Shown here one piece after another: positions 28,784 through 37,911 of a stretch of DNA of 62,412 nt. The position numbers were made by a program, and so were the translations under genes. Each line of letters begins with the position of its first letter. Position 1 is the stretch's first letter. The DNA lies in contig CASEMX010000010.1 of the NCBI GenBank assembly GCA_949289155.1, positions 1-62,412 of the forward strand, read 5' to 3'. The notes below the pieces were generated by a model. That model saw nothing but the letters and a program-made list of their open reading frames with translations, made no database searches and was not told the origin of the DNA. This stretch comes from an uncultured Parabacteroides sp. (GTDB lineage: Bacteria > Bacteroidota > Bacteroidia > Bacteroidales > Tannerellaceae).

Positions 28784-29869
28784 ATGAAAATATGGAATCT
28801 CTTTTTGTGGCCTCTTTCGGTGCTATATGGAATGGGTACGCGCTTCAGGAACTGTCTGTTCGATTGGGGAATTTTAAAGGCGGAGCGTTACCCAGTGCCG
28901 GTCATCTGCATCGGGAATCTGGCTGTCGGAGGAACAGGCAAGACGCCGTTGACAGAATATCTGATTTGTCTTCTGAAGAAACACTTCCGTATCGCCGTGG
29001 TGAGCCGCGGATATAAACGCTCCAGCCGTGGCTATTTGTTGGCTACGTTACAGCATTCCTATCATGACATCGGCGACGAACCTTATCAGATGCGGCATAA
29101 ATTCCCGGATATACTAATCGCTATCGATGCGAACAGGCGTCGTGCCATCCGGAATTTGTTATCTCTGCCGGAGGCGCAGCGTCCAGAGGTCATCCTGCTG
29201 GACGATGCCTTTCAGCATCGCTACGTGTCGCCCTCTTTTTCCATTCTATTGACGAACTACCGGAATATGTTTTATCAGGACCGGCTGTTGCCTTTGGGAA
29301 GGCTGCGCGAATCGGAGAGCGGCAAGCAACGCGCCGACGTGGTTATCGTATCGAAGACGCCCGAAGACCTGAAGCCGATAGAATATCGCATAGCTGAAAC
29401 CAATATGCATCTGATGGCGCATCAGAATGTCTTCTTTACCTATATTAATTATGGGGAAATGCAACCCGTATTTCCGGAGGCGAAGTGGCCGGAAAAGGAA
29501 CTAACTCCGGACACAGGCATATTGCTGCTGACGGGAATCGCGTTCCCGCGTCCTTTCGTTGAGGAGGTGAAGAAGTGGAACCATGAGATGCAGGTAATGA
29601 GCTTTCCGGACCATCATGATTTCAAGGAAGGGGATATCCGGAAGGTACAAATGCAGTTCCAAGCCTTGCGCAATCCGCATAAAATCCTATTGACGACCGA
29701 GAAGGATGCCACGCGCTTGTTGCACAATCCGTATATTCCGGAACAATTGAAGCCGTATTGTTTTTATCTGCCGATTCGTGTCCGGTTTCAGAAAGAGAAG
29801 GAAGAGGAGTTCGAGCATATTATAATGAAACATATCAAATCATTTCAACAGAATAATAAATTGTGGTAA
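28784..29869 (+). CDS. lpxK: Tetraacyldisaccharide 4'-kinase
   Basis: A 361-residue inner-membrane-associated kinase that phosphorylates the lipid A disaccharide at the 4' position. An N-terminal hydrophobic helix (MKIWNLFLWPLSVLYGMG) precedes the P-loop in GNLAVGGTGKTPL at about residues 44-56; VVSRGYKRSSRG and DDAFQHRYV follow. ATG 28784 gives the normal family length and follows the promoter; ATG 28766 is a possible alternative. It is followed by thiL, whose chosen start lies 5 bp after the lpxK stop, so they form an operon. Confidence 0.95.
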   Translation: MKIWNLFLWPLSVLYGMGTRFRNCLFDWGILKAERYPVPVICIGNLAVGGTGKTPLTEYLICLLKKHFRIAVVSRGYKRSSRGYLLATLQHSYHDIGDEPYQMRHKFPDILIAIDANRRRAIRNLLSLPEAQRPEVILLDDAFQHRYVSPSFSILLTNYRNMFYQDRLLPLGRLRESESGKQRADVVIVSKTPEDLKPIEYRIAETNMHLMAHQNVFFTYINYGEMQPVFPEAKWPEKELTPDTGILLLTGIAFPRPFVEEVKKWNHEMQVMSFPDHHDFKEGDIRKVQMQFQALRNPHKILLTTEKDATRLLHNPYIPEQLKPYCFYLPIRVRFQKEKEEEFEHIIMKHIKSFQQNNKLW

Positions 29870-29874
29870 CAAAA

Positions 29875-30903
29875 ATGAGCACAAGAACAGAAATTGCGAC
29901 GTTGGGCGAATTTGGATTAATCCGTCATTTGACACAAAATATAGCATTGAAGAATGCAAGCTCCGTGAAGGGAGTAGGCGATGATGCCGCTGTCCTGGAT
30001 TATAAAGACAAGCAGGTATTGGTAACGACCGATTTGTTGCTTGAGGGCGTGCATTTCGATTTGACTTATGTCCCGTTGAAGCATTTAGGATATAAGTCGG
30101 CGGTCGTGAACTTCTCAGACATTTATGCCATGAATGGCCAGCCGAAACAGATTACTGTATCGTTAGGCATATCGAAACGCTTCTCCATTGAGGATTTGGA
30201 AGAGTTGTATGAGGGCATCCGTTTGGCGTGCGAAGTGTATGGCGTGGATTTGGTAGGTGGCGATACTTCCGCCTCATTGACCGGATTAAGCATCAGTGTT
30301 ACTTGTATCGGCGAAGGCGAAAAGGGAAGAATCGTCTATCGGAACGGAGCAAAAGAAACAGATTTGGTATGTGTCTCCGGAGATTTAGGCGCAGCCTATA
30401 TGGGCTTGCAATTATTGGAACGGGAGAAACAGGTCTTTAATGGAGAAAAGGACTTTGTTCCCGACTTTTCCGGAAAAGAATATCTCTTGGAACGGCAGTT
30501 GAAACCGGAAGCTCGGAAGGATATCATTCAAATGTTGCGTGATGCGGATATTCTTCCTACTTCCATGATGGATGTATCCGACGGTCTCTCTTCTGAACTA
30601 TTGCATATTACCCAACAGAGCCATGCCGGTTGCCGTATTTATGAGGAACGTATCCCGATAGATTATCAAACGGCGGTTATGGCAGAACAATTTAATATGA
30701 ATCTGGTTACTGCAGCCCTGAATGGCGGCGAGGACTATGAATTGCTCTTTACTGTTCCGTTGACCGACCACGAGAAGGTAGAGCAGATAAAGGGAGTTAA
30801 GGTAATCGGACACATAACAAAACCGGAATTGGGTTGTTATTTGGTCGGACGCGACGGAGGCGAGGTCGAACTGAAGGCACAGGGTTGGAATTCGCTGCGA
30901 TGA
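29875..30903 (+). CDS. thiL: Thiamine-monophosphate kinase
   Basis: A 342-residue kinase of the PurM-like ATP-binding superfamily that makes thiamine diphosphate from thiamine monophosphate. Recognisable blocks are GVGDDAAVLD near 35, LLLEGVHFDLTYVP near 53, VVNFSDIYAMNG near 75 and VGGDTSASLTG near 125. ATG 29875 (MSTRTEIA) is preferred over 29863, which overlaps the end of lpxK. Linkage to lpxK is structural only, with no metabolic connection evident. Confidence 0.94.
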   Translation: MSTRTEIATLGEFGLIRHLTQNIALKNASSVKGVGDDAAVLDYKDKQVLVTTDLLLEGVHFDLTYVPLKHLGYKSAVVNFSDIYAMNGQPKQITVSLGISKRFSIEDLEELYEGIRLACEVYGVDLVGGDTSASLTGLSISVTCIGEGEKGRIVYRNGAKETDLVCVSGDLGAAYMGLQLLEREKQVFNGEKDFVPDFSGKEYLLERQLKPEARKDIIQMLRDADILPTSMMDVSDGLSSELLHITQQSHAGCRIYEERIPIDYQTAVMAEQFNMNLVTAALNGGEDYELLFTVPLTDHEKVEQIKGVKVIGHITKPELGCYLVGRDGGEVELKAQGWNSLR

Positions 30904-30935
30904 CGTGAGATGCCAATTGACAGATATCTGATAAT

Positions 30936-30980
30936 GGGCACAAAGTGTAAATTCAGGATTGGAATTTGCGATTTGTGCCC
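30936..30980. terminator. Hairpin between convergent thiL and CMD gene
   Basis: GGGCACAAA (30936-30944) pairs perfectly with TTTGTGCCC (30972-30980), and AAATTC/GAATTT pair inside. It lies between two convergent stop codons and probably ends transcription from one or both sides, although T-runs are short. Confidence 0.6.
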
Positions 30981-30991
30981 GATTTGTTATA

Positions 30992-31819
30992 TCATATATT
31001 CTCTTTGATAATTTTCAACGCCTTGATAGCTGCCGGGAATCCGATATAAGGCAGGCATTGAATGACAGCAGCAGTAACCTCTTCTGGTGTGCAACCGGCA
31101 TTCAGGCAACCATGGAAATGGGAATTCAATTGGCTCTCTGCTCCTATGGTTGTAAGGACGCAATAAGTCAGTAGCTCGCGGGTTTCCAATGTCAATCCGC
31201 TGCGTGTCTCGATTTCCCCGAAGAAATAGTCGGTCAGGAAGCGTTCGACATCGGCTCCCATGCCGCCGGGTACACCATTCATTACCTCATGGATGCCACC
31301 CGGATAAAGTTTGTTCTGGATGGATGCTCCCTTTTCATGCCGGTTTTCTTCCGTAACTGTTCCTTGCTTTTCCAAAGGCAGCGGAATGCCGCGTTCTTTA
31401 AATACTTCGTTTACCGTAGCAACGGCGTTGAGCATTTTTGGGAAACCGATAAATGGAGCAGTCAGATACATTACTTCCCGCAATTCGATCGGTGTAACGC
31501 CGACATTCAATGCGGCTCCTGCATGTGCTTTCAACTGAGGAAGCGTTTGTAGGGTCGCTAATGTGGCGCAAGTAATCATTTCGCGCTGTTTCATGCTGAG
31601 TTCTCCGGTTTGGAATACTTCACCGAAAATAAATTTCTGTAGGATATCCATCATCTCCGAGTCTGTTCCTTCTCCGGTCAGTGCCTCTCCTCCGAATAAT
31701 GCACGGTAATTTTCTTTGCAAACTTCGATTCTGTTCATATTATCTCCTTTGTTTGATTGGGCAAAAGCCGGCAATAGTGTCGACATCGCCATGATGATTG
31801 TAATAAATTGCTTTTTCAT
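30992..31819 (-). CDS. Exported carboxymuconolactone-decarboxylase-like protein
   Basis: A 275-residue protein with a signal peptide (MKKQFITIIMAMSTLLPAFAQ) and two tandem CMD/AhpD-like helical domains (about 60-145 and 185-270; repeats LKAHAGAALNVGVTPIELRE and LNSHFHGCLNAGCTPEEVT). Members include gamma-carboxymuconolactone decarboxylase and alkylhydroperoxidase D; this one lacks an evident CxxC peroxidase motif, so the reaction is uncertain. The open frame extends to 32044 but overlaps the promoter of the next gene; ATG 31819 gives the signal peptide. Confidence 0.85.
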   Translation of the reverse strand: MKKQFITIIMAMSTLLPAFAQSNKGDNMNRIEVCKENYRALFGGEALTGEGTDSEMMDILQKFIFGEVFQTGELSMKQREMITCATLATLQTLPQLKAHAGAALNVGVTPIELREVMYLTAPFIGFPKMLNAVATVNEVFKERGIPLPLEKQGTVTEENRHEKGASIQNKLYPGGIHEVMNGVPGGMGADVERFLTDYFFGEIETRSGLTLETRELLTYCVLTTIGAESQLNSHFHGCLNAGCTPEEVTAAVIQCLPYIGFPAAIKALKIIKENI

Positions 31820-31989
31820 TGTTCGATTATTTTTTCTTTTCACAAAAGTAATGTGTAATCGGGAGCAAAGAGGTATATAATTTACGGCAGAATGTAACCT
31901 TATTACAGAAGGTTTTCCGTCGTTGGAGGGAAATATGCGGAAAGCGGGCAGGAGTGGAGGGTGAAATCGTAAAGTATCGAAATTTTTGT

Positions 31990-31997
31990 TACCTTTG
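31990..31997 (+). promoter_or_regulatory. -7 box of the 32019 gene
   Basis: TACCTTTG matches TAnnTTTG and lies 21 bp before the ATG at 32019. Confidence 0.6.
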
Positions 31998-32018
31998 CGT
32001 CCGTAAAAATAAAAAGCT

Positions 32019-32663
32019 ATGAGTTTTATATCCAAGTTATTCAAGAAAAATATGCCGGAAACTGCCGAAGAGCAGGTGAAAGGCTCGGTTGAAGAGTTTG
32101 TCTCGCTGGTGCGTGTGTATTACCAAGCGGTTATGGCTGTCAATTTAGGCATTACCAATCTGAATATGTTGGCAGATATGGCGCTGTTCAAGCGAATGTT
32201 GAAGATTCCGACCCAAAATAATAAATTGGGCATTGCAGAAAAGGCGCGTGTTCGCAAAGTGCTGATGCAAGATTACGGATTGAATGAGAATTTCTTCAAA
32301 GAAATAGATGCTTCGGTGCGGAAATGTTGTAAAACACAGATGGACATTAAGTCCTATTTCTTTATGTTCCAAGGGTTCTGTTCGGATTTGTTCTCTTTAT
32401 TGGGCAATCTGATGCAGTGGAAGTTCCGGTTTGCCATCCTTTTCAAGAAATTATTGTACGGACAAACGCAAAAAACAGTTCACGAACTGATGACTCGCTC
32501 AGAATGGAAGGATGTAAGCGTCCAGAAAGCGGCTTGGAGCGTGCGTAAATATGCGGAACATTTAGGATATTCCGAACAATGGGTTACCGATTTCGTATAT
32601 AATGTCGTCCTGATGGCACGCGAAGATCAAAAACGTGAGGCTAAAAAGGGGAAGAAGGCTTGA
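32019..32663 (+). CDS. Protein of unknown function
   Basis: I do not recognise this 214-residue protein. It is highly basic at both ends (KLFKKN; KREAKKGKKA), predicted mostly helical, with no signal peptide. A moderately hydrophobic aromatic stretch at about 110-145 (YFFMFQGFCSDLFSLLGNL) could lie on a membrane. The coding style is like its neighbours and it has its own promoter, so it is a real gene. No domain or pathway is claimed. Confidence 0.75.
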   Translation: MSFISKLFKKNMPETAEEQVKGSVEEFVSLVRVYYQAVMAVNLGITNLNMLADMALFKRMLKIPTQNNKLGIAEKARVRKVLMQDYGLNENFFKEIDASVRKCCKTQMDIKSYFFMFQGFCSDLFSLLGNLMQWKFRFAILFKKLLYGQTQKTVHELMTRSEWKDVSVQKAAWSVRKYAEHLGYSEQWVTDFVYNVVLMAREDQKREAKKGKKA

Positions 32664-32790
32664 TTTCCCGATAACTATCCATTTGAATTAAAAAGGTTAT
32701 AAATCCTTATGAAAGATATCGGTTGTTTTCCCGGAAATAGCCGATATTTTTTGTCATATATCCCTTTATTTTTTGTTTATAGTCAGAGTT

Positions 32791-33411
32791 ATGGTATCAC
32801 AAAACGAAATAGCTGTCGAGCAACATCCTTTAGGATTTTTCTTGCCGGAGAATACACGGCTGCTGATGTTGGGCAGTTTTCCTCCGCCTCGCTCACGTTG
32901 GTCGATGAATTTCTATTATCCGAATATTCAGAATGACATGTGGCGGATTCTGGGCTTGTTATTTTTCTCAGATAAGGATTATTTCTTAGAAGCGCCGCGA
33001 AAATTCAGTGAAGCGAAATGTAAAGAGTTTTGCCGTGCGGTAGGATTGGGAATTGGCGATACAGGAATGGCGGTTGTCCGTCAAAAAGGAAATGCTTCCG
33101 ATAAGTTCCTTGAGATTGTCCAACCCATTGATTTGAGTGCGGTGTTGCGAGAGATTCCGCATTGTAATGCGATTGTTGTAACCGGACAAAAGGCAATGGA
33201 TACGCTATTGGCGGTTATTTCCAAGCAAGTATCCATTAGAGAGCCGGAAGTGGGAGGATTTACTTCATTTATATATGATAATCGTGAATTAAAGCTCTAT
33301 CGGATGCCTTCATCGTCGAGAGCTTATCCGAAACCATTACAAGAGAAAGCTGCTGTGTATCAGCAAATGTTCGAACAATTGGGAATGCTTCCTAAAAAGG
33401 ACGAGAAATAA
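32791..33411 (+). CDS. Uracil-DNA glycosylase family protein
   Basis: A 206-residue protein with the uracil-DNA glycosylase-like fold: an N-terminal block LLMLGSFPPPRSRWSMNFYY near 22-42 corresponds to the active-site GxxP region, VVTGQKAMDT sits near 130, and a C-terminal MPSSSRAYPKP near 174 resembles the HPSPxxA leucine-loop motif. The typical water-activating Asp of family 1 is not seen, so it is closer to the mismatch-specific or uncharacterised UDG subgroups; base specificity is unknown. ATG 32791 is chosen over 32773 because the preceding residues do not fit the family start. Confidence 0.75.
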   Translation: MVSQNEIAVEQHPLGFFLPENTRLLMLGSFPPPRSRWSMNFYYPNIQNDMWRILGLLFFSDKDYFLEAPRKFSEAKCKEFCRAVGLGIGDTGMAVVRQKGNASDKFLEIVQPIDLSAVLREIPHCNAIVVTGQKAMDTLLAVISKQVSIREPEVGGFTSFIYDNRELKLYRMPSSSRAYPKPLQEKAAVYQQMFEQLGMLPKKDEK

Positions 33412-33446
33412 AATGAAATTTTTTGACAAAAAAATCATTGAAACGC

Positions 33447-33476
33447 TTGCAGAATAAAAAATAAGTCGTACCTTTG
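33447..33476 (+). promoter_or_regulatory. Promoter of tRNA-Pro
   Basis: TTG at 33447-33449, a 19-bp spacer and TACCTTTG at 33469-33476: a complete match to the Bacteroidetes promoter consensus, about 50 bp upstream of the tRNA. Confidence 0.8.
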
Positions 33477-33528
33477 CACCCGTAATCGAGAACGGAACAC
33501 GGGAAACGGTTACAGAGAGAAAGAAAAT

Positions 33529-33602
33529 CGGGATGTAGCACAGTTGGCTAGCGCGCCACGTTCGGGACGTGGAGGTCGGAAGTTCGAGTCTTCTCATCCC
33601 GA
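33529..33602 (+). tRNA. tRNA-Pro (anticodon CGG)
   Basis: A complete 74-nt cloverleaf: acceptor CGGGATG pairs with CATCCCG, anticodon stem CCACG/CGTGG encloses loop TTCGGGA with anticodon CGG, and the T arm has GTTCGAGTC. The 3' CCA is not encoded (next bases CACA). No integrated element is seen at its 3' end. Confidence 0.96.
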
Positions 33603-33605
33603 CAC

Positions 33606-33645
33606 AAAGGATTAGGTACTCTTTTGAGTATTTAATCCTTTTGTC
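33606..33645 (+). terminator. Terminator of tRNA-Pro
   Basis: AAAGGATTA pairs with TAATCCTTT (ending about 33642), followed by a short T/G run, directly downstream of the tRNA. Confidence 0.7.
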
Positions 33646-33716
33646 GTTTATGGCCCTTGCTGAAAAGAGAGAATAGAGTGCGGGCAATCGTAGGAGGAAG
33701 GGGCGTTTGCCGCAAA

Positions 33717-34892
33717 CTATTTCTCAAGAATAAAAACGTAATTGCGTCGCTTGTTGAAACGGCTTATCAATTCGATGTAAAGTGCGTAGAAGTGGCGGGT
33801 AAAATCCAATATGAGGAAGTTTCCACAGGGAATGGGTTGTCCTAAAAGACGAGCAGAACGATAGAAAAGCAGGCCTTTCGTCGTGAAATAAATCACCATA
33901 AAGCAGAAAGAAACGATTGAGATGAGCCAATTGCCGATTAATCCGATGCCAATCGTATAGAACGATGAAAAAAGGAATAGCCAATACAGCAATTCTTCTA
34001 TCTTGAAAATACGGTAAAATTTGTTTGTACAGAGTTTCCGGTTGGCTGCGCGGGCAATACGTTCGATGGTCCATCGTTTCAGACGATAAATCTCATCCAT
34101 TCGCATTAGACTATCTGCGGAGAAACAAACTGTTGTATTTTCTTTTGTGGCGACTCCGTTGACGAATAGGCTATCTTCGCCTATCTTCAGGTATAGTTGA
34201 TTATAAAACCCTTTATTGGCAAAGAAAAGAGCTTTCGTATAGGAAAGGTTCTTGCCTGTCCCGTTATAAAACTGCTTTAATAGTCCGGCGGAAAGGTATT
34301 GCAATCCGCAAGTCAGGTTATCGAAAGCAATAAAACGGTTGCGCCATCCCTTGTGATGGGGATAGGAACAGAATCCGAGGACCATTTGGGTATCGGGCTG
34401 GTAAGCTGCAACCATGGCACGCAACCAATGGGAGGATACCGGCTCGCTATCCGATTCGGTGAATAGCATCTTTTCATAACGCGCTGCCTTTATTCCTAAC
34501 GTCAGTGCAAGTTTCTTCTTACTGATATAACGTGCGCTATTCGGAATTTGCGTATAATAAAGGTGGGAGTATTGTTTCTTTAGCAAACTTAGTTCGCGTA
34601 CGCAGGCTTCGGAAATGCCATCGCCTACCACAATTACTTCGAACTGCGGGTAATCTTGCTGAAGGAAAGCCGGAATATGACGGCGAATCCGTTCGACATC
34701 GTCCTGCGCGTAAATAATTACCGAGACAGGCGGAAATGATGCGTCGGATTGTTCTGCTTCTTTATCCTGTTGGCGGCATCGTTTCAATGGGAGACGATAC
34801 AGCGCCAAACAGTAAAACAGGAGCAATAGGAACAGTATTCCGGTAATTCCAATGCACCAAAAATCCAAATTGCTGAAGGAGAACAATTCCAT
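33717..34892 (-). CDS. Membrane glycosyltransferase, family 2
   Basis: A 391-residue GT-A type glycosyltransferase: an N-terminal membrane helix (about 13-32), then the nucleotide-sugar domain with VSVIIYAQDDVERI near 55 and FTESDSEPVSSHW near 145 as the DxD-like acidic site, and two or three membrane helices at about 290-350. It would add sugar to a lipid-linked or surface glycan from the cytoplasmic face. The gene starts 6 bp after the lysA stop and is probably translated from the same message; a link with lysine/diaminopimelate synthesis is not obvious. Confidence 0.88.
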   Translation of the reverse strand: MELFSFSNLDFWCIGITGILFLLLLFYCLALYRLPLKRCRQQDKEAEQSDASFPPVSVIIYAQDDVERIRRHIPAFLQQDYPQFEVIVVGDGISEACVRELSLLKKQYSHLYYTQIPNSARYISKKKLALTLGIKAARYEKMLFTESDSEPVSSHWLRAMVAAYQPDTQMVLGFCSYPHHKGWRNRFIAFDNLTCGLQYLSAGLLKQFYNGTGKNLSYTKALFFANKGFYNQLYLKIGEDSLFVNGVATKENTTVCFSADSLMRMDEIYRLKRWTIERIARAANRKLCTNKFYRIFKIEELLYWLFLFSSFYTIGIGLIGNWLISIVSFCFMVIYFTTKGLLFYRSARLLGQPIPCGNFLILDFTRHFYALYIELISRFNKRRNYVFILEK

Positions 34893-34898
34893 TGCGGA

Positions 34899-36056
34899 TT
34901 AAAGTAGGTCGGAATAATAGGCTTTCGGCAATTTGCGGCAATTATATTGTGACGCCATTACCTCTCCGTAAGCTCCGGCTGAGCGTAACGCGATGAAATC
35001 ACCGCGATGTACTTCGTTCAATTCGATATCTTTGCCGAAAACATCAGAGGATTCGCATATCGGACCTACGACATCATAGATTTCTACGGGTTCGTCGCTG
35101 GAAATATTTTCGATACGGTGATAAGCATCATACATTGCCGGACGGATTAATTCGGTAAAGCCGGCGTCCAAGATAGCGAATTTCTTCACTTCTCCCTCCT
35201 TTACATAGAGAACGCGGGAGATGAGTGTGCCGCATTGGGCAACGACCGAACGTCCCGGTTCGAAATGTACCTGTTGTCTCGGACGGAGTTGGAGCAATTT
35301 CTTGAATACGGCAAAATAATTATCGAATGCCGGAATCGGAATATGGTTCGGATGATAGTAATCAATACCCAATCCTCCGCCAAAGTTCAGGTTTTCGACA
35401 GTGAGTCCCCGGCTTTCCAATTCATCTTGGATTTCATTGATGCGGATTGCCAGATTGCGGAAGGCAGACATATCCGTGATTTGGGAACCGATGTGCGCAT
35501 GGATTCCGATAAGGCGTACGGATTTCATTTGCGCCATTCGGTCTAATACTCTATTTAAAAGGCTTAGATTGATGCCGAACTTGTTCTCTTTCATGCCGGT
35601 AGTGATTTTGGCATGTGTGTGCGCATCCACTTCCGGATTAATGCGAAGGGCGACGCGGGCTACTTTCCCTTTTGCTGCAGCCAATTGATTGATGACCTCC
35701 AATTCAGCCAGTGATTCTACATTGAAGCAGAAGATATCCCGGTCTAAACCTAAATTGATTTCCCAATCGGCTTTGCCTACACCGGCAAATACGATTTTAT
35801 CGGCAGGGAAACCGGCGTCTAACGCGGCTTGCACCTCGCCTCCGCTTACGCAATCGGCTCCTAATCCCTGTGCCGCGATAGTGGAAAGAATATAGGGATT
35901 CGCATTGGCTTTCACTGCGTAATGTACGTGATAACCATACTTTCCGGATTCATTTTTTATAACTTGTAACGTTTCGTGCAGGAGTTCCATGTCGTAATAA
36001 TAGAATGGAGTCTCCAGATGCTTGAATTTTTCTATGGGGAATTTACCTTTTAGCAT
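34899..36056 (-). CDS. lysA: Diaminopimelate decarboxylase
   Basis: A 385-residue fold-type III PLP enzyme that turns meso-diaminopimelate into lysine. The PLP lysine is Lys49 in HYAVKANANP; HIGSQITD near 190, the PLP phosphate-binding GGGLGIDY near 227, EPGRSVV near 267 and GPICESSDVFG near 325 are all present. ATG 36056 (MLKGKFPIEKFKHLETPFYYY) matches family starts; the open frame to 36134 was not used. It follows lysC in the same orientation, but array E (about 360 bp) separates them. Confidence 0.96.
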   Translation of the reverse strand: MLKGKFPIEKFKHLETPFYYYDMELLHETLQVIKNESGKYGYHVHYAVKANANPYILSTIAAQGLGADCVSGGEVQAALDAGFPADKIVFAGVGKADWEINLGLDRDIFCFNVESLAELEVINQLAAAKGKVARVALRINPEVDAHTHAKITTGMKENKFGINLSLLNRVLDRMAQMKSVRLIGIHAHIGSQITDMSAFRNLAIRINEIQDELESRGLTVENLNFGGGLGIDYYHPNHIPIPAFDNYFAVFKKLLQLRPRQQVHFEPGRSVVAQCGTLISRVLYVKEGEVKKFAILDAGFTELIRPAMYDAYHRIENISSDEPVEIYDVVGPICESSDVFGKDIELNEVHRGDFIALRSAGAYGEVMASQYNCRKLPKAYYSDLL

Positions 36057-36097
36057 AAAATATCTATTATGTATCGTTTGAATATTGAGAATTTCTT

Positions 36098-36123
36098 GAA
36101 ATATACCCTTGTCACAGTGACAA
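36098..36123 (-). promoter_or_regulatory. Possible lysA promoter and adjoining 15-bp palindrome
   Basis: Minus-strand TATATTTC (36105-36098) differs from TAnnTTTG at the last base. Directly upstream, 36109-36123 is a perfect palindrome (TTGTCAC-a-GTGACAA), which could be an operator. Both lie between array E and lysA. Confidence 0.4.
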
Positions 36124-36126
36124 AAG

Positions 36127-36488
36127 CATTTCAAGAAGCCGCTGCCGTTGGCAGGAAGTTTTCGCAGACCTTCAAAAGGCTGCTGCCGCTGGCAGGAGGT
36201 TTTCGCAGGCCTTCAAAAAGCCGCTGCCGTTGGCAGGAAGTTTTCGCAGACCTTCAAAAGGCTGCTGCCGTCGGCAGGAGGTTTTCGCAAGCCTTCAAAA
36301 AGCCGCTGCCGCTGGCAGGAGGTTTTCGCAAGCCTTCAAAAAGCCACTGCCGTTGGCAGGAAGTTTTCGCAGACCTTCAAAAGGCTGCTGCCGACGGCAG
36401 GAGGTTTTCGCAAGCCTTCAAAAAGCCGCTGCCGTTGGCAGGAAGTTTTCGCAGACCTTCAAAAAGCCGCTGCCGCTGGCAGGAAGTC
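36127..36488. repeat. Array E: nine 41-bp palindromic units
   Basis: GGCAGG recurs at 36150, 36191, 36232, 36273, 36314, 36355, 36396, 36437 and 36478, exactly 41 bp apart. Each unit holds CTGCC-gnn-GGCAG and a spacer GTTTTCGCA...CCTTCAAAA. Two unit types differ at linked sites (GGAAG with AGACC; GGAGG with AGGCC or AAGCC) and largely alternate, suggesting growth by dimers. The repeat lacks stop codons in the forward frames, which creates long but meaningless open frames. It starts 38 bp after the lysC stop. Confidence 0.95.
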
Positions 36489-36527
36489 GTCGTCATCTGA
36501 TTCAGATTTGACACGTCTCCTTTTGTA

Positions 36528-37844
36528 TTATTTATTATTAAACAGATGGTCGCTCAAGGCTTGTAATGCCCGTTGCTTATCCGAAGCTTTCACCAACAGC
36601 GAGACATTGTAATTGCTTCCGCCATAGGAAATCATGCGGACCGGAACCTCTTTCATTGCATGGACGATTTTTGCTTCGAAGCCGACGTTGTCCCACTCTA
36701 AATCGCCCACTACGCACACGATGACCATGTCTTCATCGACCGATACTGTGCCATATTTCTTCAAATCGTTGACAATCTCTTCCAGATGCTTGCGATTATC
36801 GATGGTTACTGATACACCCACTTCAGAAGTCGTTATCATATCGATAGGCGTTTGGTAATTCTCGAAGATTTCAAAGACTTTGCGCAGGAATCCGGTTGCC
36901 AATAGCATTCTGCCGCTCTTGATTTTAATGGCGGTGATATTGTCTTTTGCCGCAACCGCTTTGATTTTTCCCTTTTCGGTTACGTTCGAAATCAATGTTC
37001 CGGGGGCTTCCGGTTGCATGGTATTCAATAAGCGCACCGGAATATTGTTTATTTTCGCCGGGAGGATACAGGTCGGATGTAAAATCTTCGCTCCGAAATA
37101 GGCAAGTTCAGCTGCCTCTTCGAAATGCAAGTGCCGAACCGGAGAAGTTCCCTTCACATAACGCGGGTCATTGTTATGCATACCGTCGATATCGGTCCAA
37201 ATCTGGATTTCATCCGCTTTGATAGCCGCACCGATGAGCGATGCGCTGTAATCACTACCTCCGCGTTGCAGATTATCGATTTCCCCGTAAGCATTCCGGC
37301 AGATATATCCTTGTGTGATGTATAAATCGGCATTCGGATGGTTCTCCAGCAGTTTCGTTAACTTCTCCTTGATATAAACGGGGTCGGGTTCTGCATTCTT
37401 ATCCGTACGCATGAAATCGAGAGCCGGCAATAAAACCGAGTTCACACCCTGTTCATTCAAGTACAGATTCATCATGCCTGTTGACATGAGCTCTCCTTGC
37501 GCCAACACGACCTTTTCTTCGAATAAGGTGAACAGGTCTTTGGTGAAAGAGCGGATATGGTCGAAATGAGCGCTGACTAATTCGCGCGCTTTTTGCTTAT
37601 ATTCTTCTGTATTGTAGAGTTCTTCGATGTGGGCAAAGTATTTTTGAGATAATTGGTTAATAATCTCATTTGCTCCATCTGGATTTTTCTTATACAGATA
37701 ATCAGAGATTTCAACTAACGAATTGGTTGTTCCTGACATTGCTGAAAGGACGACGATATTCTTTTCGCCCACAATCAGTTTTGCCACATCTTTCATTCTC
37801 TGAGCAGACCCAACTGAGGTCCCGCCAAACTTCAATACTTTCAT
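36528..37844 (-). CDS. lysC: Aspartate kinase
   Basis: A 438-residue monofunctional aspartokinase, first step from aspartate to lysine, threonine and methionine. It begins MKVLKFGGTSVGSAQRM (kinase signature), with a catalytic amino-acid-kinase domain to about 280 and two ACT regulatory domains at about 300-360 and 375-438, so feedback control by an amino acid is expected. ftsE ends 67 bp upstream on the same strand; lysA follows after array E. Confidence 0.96.
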   Translation of the reverse strand: MKVLKFGGTSVGSAQRMKDVAKLIVGEKNIVVLSAMSGTTNSLVEISDYLYKKNPDGANEIINQLSQKYFAHIEELYNTEEYKQKARELVSAHFDHIRSFTKDLFTLFEEKVVLAQGELMSTGMMNLYLNEQGVNSVLLPALDFMRTDKNAEPDPVYIKEKLTKLLENHPNADLYITQGYICRNAYGEIDNLQRGGSDYSASLIGAAIKADEIQIWTDIDGMHNNDPRYVKGTSPVRHLHFEEAAELAYFGAKILHPTCILPAKINNIPVRLLNTMQPEAPGTLISNVTEKGKIKAVAAKDNITAIKIKSGRMLLATGFLRKVFEIFENYQTPIDMITTSEVGVSVTIDNRKHLEEIVNDLKKYGTVSVDEDMVIVCVVGDLEWDNVGFEAKIVHAMKEVPVRMISYGGSNYNVSLLVKASDKQRALQALSDHLFNNK

Positions 37845-37911
37845 TTTTTCGCCTTTAATTATAAGTTCTCAATCAACAAACAAGAATGCGGTCGCAAAGT
37901 TATAAATAATT

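Noticed and set aside
33529-33716. Integration site of a mobile element at tRNA-Pro
   Set aside because: No duplicated tRNA 3' end or integrase next to it; the recombinase at 27402 is 5 kb away with housekeeping genes between.
36069-36612. Three overlapping plus-strand frames of 93-154 codons with repeated peptides such as PLPLAGGFRR
   Set aside because: They arise because the 41-bp unit has no stop codon in forward frames; period not divisible by three makes all frames read similar peptides. No promoter, start context or homology.
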